Of a stretch of DNA of 5,951 nt, positions 1-4,581 are shown piece by piece. Numbering within the stretch: position 1 is the first letter of the stretch; every line of letters starts with the position of its first letter. The stretch is from an uncultured Bacillota bacterium. Its GTDB lineage: Bacteria; Bacillota; Clostridia; Peptostreptococcales; Anaerovoracaceae. The notes under the pieces are model-generated. The model searched no databases. It was not told where the DNA came from and saw only the letters and a program-made list of their open reading frames with translations. The position numbers were made by a program, and so were the translations under genes. Location of the stretch: contig CAUHLX010000180.1 in the NCBI GenBank assembly GCA_959606705.1, forward strand, positions 1 to 5,951. Reading direction: 5' to 3'.

Positions 1-248
1 GAGGTTTGGATTCCCACCAGAATCCTGGAAAACAAATCTCTGCCGATAAAATCGGTCCCCAGCAGGTGTCCTTCCACGTACCCGTCAAACCCCACGGGCG
101 CCGCCAGCTTATCGGAAGGAAGATTGACCAGCGGATCATAGGGAACGATCAGCGGAGCAAAAAGGGTGATGAACACAGTCAGGAGCAGAATCGCCAACCC
201 GATGGCGCAGCTGGGATTTTTCTTAATAAATGTAATCGCTTTTCCCAT
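1..248 (-). CDS. ABC importer permease, DppC/OppC type (N-terminal part only)
   Basis: This is the second membrane permease of a peptide/nickel-type ABC importer; it would pair with the neighbouring permease to form the translocation pore. Only 82 codons are visible, because the gene runs off the left edge. Seen: a short basic N-terminus, one hydrophobic segment at about residues 15-35 ending in APLIVPYDP, then LGTDFIGRDLFSRIL at 63-77, which matches the LGTDxxGRDxxSR signature after the first membrane helix of DppC/OppC proteins. The ATG at 246-248 has a GGGGGGA ribosome-binding site (258-264) lying inside the last codons of the upstream permease gene. Only 3 bases separate the two genes, so translation is probably coupled. 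The conserved EAA loop lies outside the window. Substrate is not deducible. Family assignment is strong. Confidence 0.93.
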   Translation of the reverse strand, partial: MGKAITFIKKNPSCAIGLAILLLTVFITLFAPLIVPYDPLVNLPSDKLAAPVGFDGYVEGHLLGTDFIGRDLFSRILVGIQT

Positions 249-251
249 GAT

Positions 252-1181
252 CTATAATCCCCCCTGTGCTTTTCTAATCCGAGGATCTAAGTAGATGTAG
301 CCGATGTCGATCAGCATGTTGATTAAGATAAAGCAGCCTGAAAGCAGTACCACCAGCCCCTGCACCAGATAGTAGTCTCTGCGGAGGATCGCGTTCAGCG
401 TCTGGAGGCCCAGTCCCGGATAACTGAACACATATTCCAAAACCACGCAGTTTCCGATCAGATAGCCTAATTGGGAACCGAAAATCGTTAAAACCGGAAT
501 CAGGGAATTGCGGAACGCGTAGCCGATCAGCGCTGTCTTCCCGGGAATGCCCCTGGCCTTGGCCGCCTTGACGAAATCCTGGCTGAGGCTGCTCATCATG
601 GACGCTCGCACGTTCCGCATGAGTACCGCCATCAGCGGCAGAGAAAGGACGATGGCGGGAAGAATGGCGTAGTTGAATCCTCGAAAACCCGTGGAGGGCA
701 GAAGATGCAGCTTCACCGAGATCAGCTGTATGAGCATGATGCCGATCCAGTAGTTCGGCAGGGATTGAAACACCATGGCCACGCTGGAGACTCCCCGGTC
801 GATCCAGGTGTTGCTCTTCACCGCCGCCAGAATTCCAAAGCCCACTCCGAACACCACCGCCAGGCAGATGGCCAACACCAGCAGCAGCGCCGTGGGGGGA
901 ATCGCTTTCATGATCACATCCAGCACATCCTGCTTCTGGAAATAAGAGTAGCCCAGGTTTCCGTGAAACAGATTCTGCACGTATTTGATAAACTGAGTGG
1001 GAATATCTTCACCGATTCCCATCTGCGTCTTCAACGCTTCCAGCTGCGCGGCCGTGGCGTTGGGCGCCATTGTTCTGGACGGGTCTCCCGGGATCATGCG
1101 CAGCAGGATAAACGTGACAATCAGTATTGCCACAAGCACGATCACACCTTGCAGGAGCCGTTTTAATATTGTCGAAAACAT
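252..1181 (-). CDS. ABC importer permease, DppB/OppB type
   Basis: This is an integral membrane permease subunit (309 aa, normal family length) of a peptide/nickel-type ABC importer. Seen, in order: a first membrane helix at about residues 8-28, followed by RMIPGDP (28-34), typical of the DppB N-terminal domain; an extracytoplasmic loop with QMGIGEDIPTQF and GNLGYSY; further helices at about 97-120, 133-155, 172-188, 228-246 and 272-294; the EAA-type cytoplasmic loop DFVKAAKARGIP followed by RNSLIPV (202-230), which contacts the ATPase; and the C-terminal YPGLGLQTL, RRDYYLVQG and LDPRIR motifs. The start has an AGGAGGT ribosome-binding site at 1185-1191. It lies downstream of the binding-protein gene across a 174-bp structured gap and is nearly joined to the second permease gene. 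The substrate could be peptides, nickel or small oligosaccharides; the permease does not discriminate. Confidence 0.96.
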   Translation of the reverse strand: MFSTILKRLLQGVIVLVAILIVTFILLRMIPGDPSRTMAPNATAAQLEALKTQMGIGEDIPTQFIKYVQNLFHGNLGYSYFQKQDVLDVIMKAIPPTALLLVLAICLAVVFGVGFGILAAVKSNTWIDRGVSSVAMVFQSLPNYWIGIMLIQLISVKLHLLPSTGFRGFNYAILPAIVLSLPLMAVLMRNVRASMMSSLSQDFVKAAKARGIPGKTALIGYAFRNSLIPVLTIFGSQLGYLIGNCVVLEYVFSYPGLGLQTLNAILRRDYYLVQGLVVLLSGCFILINMLIDIGYIYLDPRIRKAQGGL

Positions 1182-1221
1182 GTGACCTCCTATTTTTCAA
1201 TCCGGCGCCGTCAATCGAAAA

Positions 1222-1300
1222 GCCGTTTTACCGCGCCCGGTGCTTCCGGCAGGATTCCTGTTCCATCCTGCCGGAAACCTCAGAGCACTAGCAAAACGGC
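1222..1300 (-). other. Composite stem-loop between binding-protein and permease genes
   Basis: A perfect 12-bp inverted repeat (1244-1255 TTCCGGCAGGAT against 1265-1276 ATCCTGCCGGAA, 9-base loop) sits in the gap. It is extended by GTGC/GCAC (1240-1243 with 1285-1288) across a one-sided bulge. An outer GCCGTTTT/AAAACGGC pair (1222-1229 with 1293-1300) encloses both. In the minus-strand transcript the outer stem is followed only by four Us, so it is at best a weak terminator. In ABC importer operons, such structures after the binding-protein gene are known to protect the upstream mRNA or cause partial termination, giving more binding protein than permease. That role here is inferred. Confidence 0.7.
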
Positions 1301-1355
1301 CGGATTCTTAACGGATGCAGATCGTATCGCGAAATGTTCGCTCTCATTATCCGCT

Positions 1356-2915
1356 TTAATTATTGCTGAAGGATACGTTCTGGAACGGCATCGCCGACGT
1401 GGCCGTAGGCTTGAAGCCCTCCACATCCGCCCGCGTGGCGTAGATCAGAACGGAATTGAACAGCGGCAGGTGAGGAACCTTCTGGGCCAGCAGGGGATAC
1501 ACTTCATCCTTCAGGCAAGCCGCACGCTCCGCCTCATCGGTGAGGGAGGCTTCCTTCTGCAGCACGGCGTCCATTTCAGCGTCGTCACAGAAAGCCACCT
1601 GTCCCGGTGTCCGGTAAAAGGCCGCCAGCACCAGATCCGGTTCGATTCCGGGAGGCATCCAGCCCGTGTCACACATATAACCCGACTTGTCCTGATAAAG
1701 GGAATCCAGCCAGCTCGCGGTCTCCATGACCTCCAGCTTGCAGTTGATTCCTACGTCCGCCAGATTGGAAACGATAAACTCACCATATTCCTTGGTCTTA
1801 GGATAGAACCCCGTGGAGGTGAAATAGGTCAGCTCCGGCAGTCCTTCTCCGTTGGGATATCCTGCTTCCTTCAACAGGCTCTTGGCCTTTTCCGGATCGT
1901 AGGTGGGATAATTGGCGATCGGCGAGTAGCCCCAAGATACGCTGGAAACGAAGCAGTCCGCCGGGGTGGCGTAACCGCCCATGATATCGTTAACGATGGT
2001 GTCACGGTCAATGGCGTAGGCGATGGCCTGACGTACCTTCTCCTCATTCATGGGAGGCATCTTCCACTTGAACACCAGGTTTTTCTGCTCGATGGATTCC
2101 ACCGTTTGATACTTGCAGTTTTCGTCCGCTTCGATCAGCGGTACCTGCTCGGCTTCCACACGCTCGATGATGTCGGCTTCTCCCGACTGCAGTGCCGCCA
2201 AGCGAGTGGCCGGATCCGCTACGTAACGGAAAATCAGATTGGGAATCTTGGCCTTTTCTCCCCAGAAATCATCGAACGCCACGAATTCGCACTGTTCATT
2301 TTCAAATTTTACGAATTTGTAAGGTCCCGTCCCGTTCAGATTGTTCATTAAAACTTCTTCGTTTTTGATGTCATCCGCAGACATGATAGGGGTAAAGCAG
2401 AGGTTGTTGATCAGCGGAGCGTAGGGCTTGCCGCTGGAAGGAGTAAGACGGACCGTCATGTCGTCTACCACTTCCCCCTTCACCTGCTCTCCCCACCAGG
2501 CGCTGGCTACGCGGGCCGGATCGGAAAACCGTTCCACCGTCATCACCACGTCCTCAGCGTCCAGCGTACTTCCGTCGTGGAACTTGATTCCATCGTTCAG
2601 GGCAATTGCCAACGTCATTCCATCATCGAGATAATGCCATTCTTTCGCTAAACAAGGTGTAATTTCCTGGGTTTCCGTATCCATCTCCCAAAGGCGGCTG
2701 AATACGACCCATTCCACGTGAAGATTTGCCAAAATCGTGTGTCCCGTCGGGTCCCAGCTTCCGGTAAAGCTTTCCGCGGAGAGTACGGTCAGTGTGTCCT
2801 TTGCTTCTCCTCCTCCGGAATCTCCGCTGTCCGAACCGCATCCGGCCAGCGTCCCCACCGCTAAAAGCAGCGCCAACAGCAAGACCAGAGTTCGTTTTTT
2901 ACTGCTCTTTTTCAT
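1356..2915 (-). CDS. Peptide/nickel-type ABC importer substrate-binding lipoprotein (SBP_bac_5 family)
   Basis: This is the extracytoplasmic ligand-binding component of the importer (519 aa), expected to be lipid-anchored to the outer face of the membrane. Seen: a basic N-terminus (MKKSSKKR), a Leu/Ala-rich core and the lipobox LAGC with Cys26 as the modified residue; a Gly/Ser linker (27-36); then a family 5 binding-protein fold with TPCLAKEW (86-93), the signature FHDGSTLDAEDVV (112-124), GTGPYKF (195-201), RLAALQSGEADII (238-250), VRQAIAYAIDR (294-304) and YDPEKAKSLLKEAGYP (339-354). The start was chosen at 2913-2915 because AGGAGG (2922-2927) lies 6 bases upstream and a perfect lipoprotein signal follows; an in-frame ATG at 3009-3011 has no ribosome-binding site. 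The mature protein has nine further cysteines, many for an exported protein. The ligand is unknown: DppA, OppA, NikA and glutathione- or oligosaccharide-binding proteins all share this fold. Confidence 0.95.
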   Translation of the reverse strand: MKKSSKKRTLVLLLALLLAVGTLAGCGSDSGDSGGGEAKDTLTVLSAESFTGSWDPTGHTILANLHVEWVVFSRLWEMDTETQEITPCLAKEWHYLDDGMTLAIALNDGIKFHDGSTLDAEDVVMTVERFSDPARVASAWWGEQVKGEVVDDMTVRLTPSSGKPYAPLINNLCFTPIMSADDIKNEEVLMNNLNGTGPYKFVKFENEQCEFVAFDDFWGEKAKIPNLIFRYVADPATRLAALQSGEADIIERVEAEQVPLIEADENCKYQTVESIEQKNLVFKWKMPPMNEEKVRQAIAYAIDRDTIVNDIMGGYATPADCFVSSVSWGYSPIANYPTYDPEKAKSLLKEAGYPNGEGLPELTYFTSTGFYPKTKEYGEFIVSNLADVGINCKLEVMETASWLDSLYQDKSGYMCDTGWMPPGIEPDLVLAAFYRTPGQVAFCDDAEMDAVLQKEASLTDEAERAACLKDEVYPLLAQKVPHLPLFNSVLIYATRADVEGFKPTATSAMPFQNVSFSNN

Positions 2916-2921
2916 GAGTTT

Positions 2922-2927
2922 CCTCCT
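2922..2927 (-). promoter_or_regulatory. Ribosome-binding site of the binding-lipoprotein gene
   Basis: AGGAGG lies 6 bases before the ATG at 2913-2915. It decides the start in favour of the lipoprotein signal peptide over the in-frame upstream ATG at 3009-3011. Confidence 0.9.
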
Positions 2928-3023
2928 CGTTCTCGAATTGCGTTCCTCAGTTTCCGGCTTTTCGCGGCCCGATTGCTTTTGCAAGCCCGTCTGATTTTCT
3001 GTGCAATTCATTATTTTTAGAAT

Positions 3024-3051
3024 ATTATATCATTTCCTTTTGAATTGTACA
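3024..3051 (-). promoter_or_regulatory. Sigma-A-type promoter of the importer operon (extended -10)
   Basis: On the minus strand, TATAAT (3024-3029) is preceded by TG one base upstream, giving a perfect extended -10 element TGATATAAT. TGTACA (3046-3051), matching TTGACA at 4 of 6 positions, lies 16 bases further upstream. Transcription would start near 3017, giving a leader of about 100 bases. A-tracts at 3055-3059 and 3066-3070 sit where UP-element subsites would be. Confidence 0.82.
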
Positions 3052-3137
3052 GCGTTTTTGTGAAGTTTTTATTATGTTATGTGGTTTTATGACCGTTTTA
3101 TAATTAAACTTGCACATCATTCCACTTTTCTGGGCAT

Positions 3138-3183
3138 AAAAAAACCGGTGAATTGGTTCTTTCTCCCTGAATTCATCGGCTTT
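3138..3183 (-). terminator. Intrinsic terminator of the DeoR-family gene
   Basis: On the minus strand, CCGATGAATT (3170-3179) pairs with AATTCACCGG (3145-3154): 9 of 10 pairs, one A-C mismatch and a 15-base loop. Seven uninterrupted Us follow directly (A-run at 3138-3144 on the plus strand). It lies about 70 bases after the regulator's stop codon and separates that gene from the importer promoter. On the plus strand the mismatch becomes a G-U pair, but no U-run follows, so termination should act leftwards. Confidence 0.82.
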
Positions 3184-3251
3184 CTAACCGTTCGATCGGA
3201 TTATCTCCGTATTTTGTCAAACTTTGTCGAATCTGTTGGTCGAGTATTTCT

Positions 3252-4064
3252 TTACGGCCGATCCTCCTCGTTCTCCTCCCACAGCTCCGACAGCACCAGG
3301 CGAATCCCCAGCTCCTCGATCCCTCGCCGATACTCCTCCGATAGATTGGTATCGGAAACGATGATATCGATGTCCTCCAAAGGACAGGTCACCGAAAAGG
3401 AGTTGATTCCGAACTTTTCACTGTGAGCGACCAGAACTACCTCCTTGGCCCTGCTCATCATGGTGGCGATCAGATGAGATTCGTCCTCGCTGTAATCAGA
3501 AACGCCGCCTTCAAAGGTAACACCTCCGGCGCCCACGAACACCCGGTCCACAAAAAAGCTTTGCAAAGCGTTGTATGCCAGCTGCCCTCCGATGGACTGC
3601 TCGTCCGAACAGACCTTGCCCCCCAGCACGTAGACCTCAAGTTCCGAATCCACCAATTCGTTGAGCACCGGCAAGGAATTGGTCAGGACGGTGATCCTCT
3701 GCTTTTCTTTTAAATTTCTGGCGACCTCCAAAATCGTAGAACCGATGGCCAGCAGAACGGAATCGCCCTCGTCCACCAGCTCCGCCGCCGCTCGCCCGAT
3801 GGCCGCTCGCTCACGATAACCCAGTCCGGTAGGCGTCACACTTCTGGAAACCGTTCCCGTTCCTCCATGCTCCGACTGCTTTCCGTCCGCCAAGACAGCC
3901 CCGCCGTACACCCGTTTGATCAGCTTCTGCTCTTGAAGCGCCTCCAAATCTCGTCTCACGGTTTCGTGGGAAACATGGAACATCTTCACCGCATCGGTTA
4001 TTTTTATGATTCTGTTTTTTGACAGATGCCGCATGATCTGTTCTTGCCGTTCCTGAGCCAGCAT
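3252..4064 (-). CDS. DeoR-family transcriptional regulator
   Basis: This is a 270-aa cytoplasmic DNA-binding regulator of the DeoR/GlpR family, which usually represses sugar or sugar-phosphate genes and responds to a phosphorylated ligand. Seen: an N-terminal winged helix-turn-helix at about residues 4-55 (QERQEQI, ITDAVKMFHVS, ETVRRDLEALQ, then RVYGGAV), followed by the DeoR C-terminal sensor domain: IGSTILEVARNL (107-118), LTNSLPVLNEL (127-137), VYVLGGKV (144-151), VDRVFVGAGGVTFEGGVSDYSEDE (172-195, split helix and loop) and KFGINSF (217-223). The usual Asp of the DxGTT motif is Ala106, and the usual LADSSKFG reads LVAHSEKFG. The start at 4062-4064 was chosen because GGTGA lies at 4072-4076 and the promoter at 4101-4129 rules out the longer open frame. 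The gene is monocistronic and the nearest targets are the importer operon and itself. The effector is unknown. Confidence 0.94.
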   Translation of the reverse strand: MLAQERQEQIMRHLSKNRIIKITDAVKMFHVSHETVRRDLEALQEQKLIKRVYGGAVLADGKQSEHGGTGTVSRSVTPTGLGYRERAAIGRAAAELVDEGDSVLLAIGSTILEVARNLKEKQRITVLTNSLPVLNELVDSELEVYVLGGKVCSDEQSIGGQLAYNALQSFFVDRVFVGAGGVTFEGGVSDYSEDESHLIATMMSRAKEVVLVAHSEKFGINSFSVTCPLEDIDIIVSDTNLSEEYRRGIEELGIRLVLSELWEENEEDRP

Positions 4065-4071
4065 GATAATC

Positions 4072-4076
4072 TCACC
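4072..4076 (-). promoter_or_regulatory. Ribosome-binding site of the DeoR-family gene
   Basis: GGTGA, 7 bases before the ATG at 4062-4064, supports the 270-residue start rather than the in-frame ATG at 4176-4178, which lies upstream of the promoter. Confidence 0.75.
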
Positions 4077-4100
4077 CGCACTTTCCTTTTTTTCGCCTCC

Positions 4101-4129
4101 ATTATACACGCCATTTGCTTTCCGGGCAA
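4101..4129 (-). promoter_or_regulatory. Sigma-A-type promoter of the DeoR-family gene
   Basis: On the minus strand, TTGCCC (4124-4129; 4 of 6 matches to TTGACA) and a perfect TATAAT (4101-4106) are separated by the ideal 17 bases. Transcription would start near 4094, about 30 bases before the chosen ATG. Confidence 0.82.
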
Positions 4130-4210
4130 GGAATAACATTCCATAGAAATCTTCAAAGACGGCCTGTCCTTCCCTCACACCTTTTTCCCCTGCCGCATAT
4201 TGTTAGGATG

Positions 4211-4227
4211 AGGAAACAATCTTTCCT
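4211..4227. promoter_or_regulatory. Palindrome in front of feoA, candidate operator
   Basis: AGGAAA-N5-TTTCCT is a perfect 6+6 palindrome about 40 bases before the feoA start. A second inverted repeat, ATTGTT (4199-4204) with AACAAT (4215-4220), overlaps it. The position suits a repressor of feoAB such as a DtxR/MntR- or Fur-type metal sensor. It does not match the classical Fur box; TTAGG at 4203-4207 resembles a DtxR half-site only weakly. No clear -35/-10 pair for feoA is recognisable here, so its promoter remains unassigned. Confidence 0.35.
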
Positions 4228-4267
4228 TACCACTCACTTTTAAACTTATGAATCGAGGACCTATGTT

Positions 4268-4570
4268 ATGAACAATTTCAATTTATATAACGTTCCGGTA
4301 GGAAAGACCGCCCGGATCGACCAGTTGACCGCAACCGGCACCATCCGCAGAAGACTCCTGGACATCGGATTGACCGAAGGAACCCAGGCAACCTGTCTTT
4401 ACGCCAGTCCTTCCGGGGATCCGAAAGCCTATTTGATTCGCGGCGCGGTGATCGCCCTCCGCTCCGAAGACGCTTCTCAAATTGAAGTCGCACCTCAATT
4501 CGGCACGGAGCCTGTCATGGAAACGGGACGGAGCACGGCGGCTTCCCAGCTGATGAATCTAAACTTTTAA
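4268..4570 (+). CDS. feoA: Ferrous iron transport protein A
   Basis: FeoA is a small cytoplasmic SH3-like protein that works with the FeoB iron channel, probably by binding it and modulating its activity. Seen: residues 6-75 match the family, with LYNVPVGKTARI, then GTIRRRLLDIGLTEGT (24-39), SPSGDPKAY (48-56) and IRGAVIALRSEDASQIEV (58-75, one strand and turn). At 100 aa it is longer than the usual 70-85 because of a C-terminal tail of about 25 residues (APQFGTEP to NLNF) with no recognised motif. The start at 4268 is supported by GAGG (4255-4258), 9 bases upstream; the ATG at 4263 opens only a two-codon frame. It is followed directly by feoB with an 11-base gap, so the two are co-transcribed. 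Confidence 0.95.
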   Translation: MNNFNLYNVPVGKTARIDQLTATGTIRRRLLDIGLTEGTQATCLYASPSGDPKAYLIRGAVIALRSEDASQIEVAPQFGTEPVMETGRSTAASQLMNLNF

Positions 4571-4581
4571 AGGAGGCTTAC

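Larger units (their letters stand above)
2916..3251. other. 336-bp non-coding region between the regulator gene and the importer operon
   Basis: Reading leftwards, this gap holds: a short tail after the regulator stop with a TTTGTC direct repeat (3213-3218 and 3223-3228); the regulator's terminator (3138-3183); an A+T-rich stretch with spaced A-tracts on the minus strand (3054-3102); the importer promoter (3024-3051); and a leader of about 100 bases. The leader contains a 7-bp inverted repeat (GAATTGC at 2935-2941, GCAATTC at 3003-3009) and a small TTGC-AAAA-GCAA hairpin. I see no convincing gene in it on either strand. Confidence 0.8.

Noticed and set aside
6..257. 83-codon plus-strand open frame at the left edge
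   Set aside because: It is antisense to the start of the second permease gene, whose DppC-type motifs are clear.
1182..2351. 389-codon open frame on the plus strand opposite the binding-protein gene
   Set aside because: It is antisense to a clear lipoprotein gene, has no ribosome-binding site and no recognisable domain; its length reflects codon bias of the real gene.
2916..3011. 32-residue N-terminal extension of the binding protein
   Set aside because: The ATG at 3009-3011 has no ribosome-binding site, and the extension would bury the lipoprotein signal peptide; AGGAGG marks the internal start.
3044..3063. Catabolite-responsive (cre) element near the importer promoter
   Set aside because: The AGCG core does not align with the flanking consensus bases on either strand.
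3099..3104. Plus-strand TATAAT, possible rightward promoter
   Set aside because: There is no acceptable -35 element and no plus-strand gene or RNA downstream; the region is simply A+T-rich.
3213..3228. TTTGTC direct repeat as a DeoR operator
   Set aside because: It lies between the regulator's stop codon and its terminator, far from any promoter.
4065..4178. 38-residue N-terminal extension of the DeoR-family protein
   Set aside because: The regulator's promoter lies within it, and family homology begins at MLAQERQEQI.
4248..4271. Tiny leader frames (ATG at 4248 or 4263, ending in the TGA that overlaps the feoA ATG)
   Set aside because: No ribosome-binding site fits the ATG at 4248, and GAGG is too close to 4263; the overlap is most likely chance.
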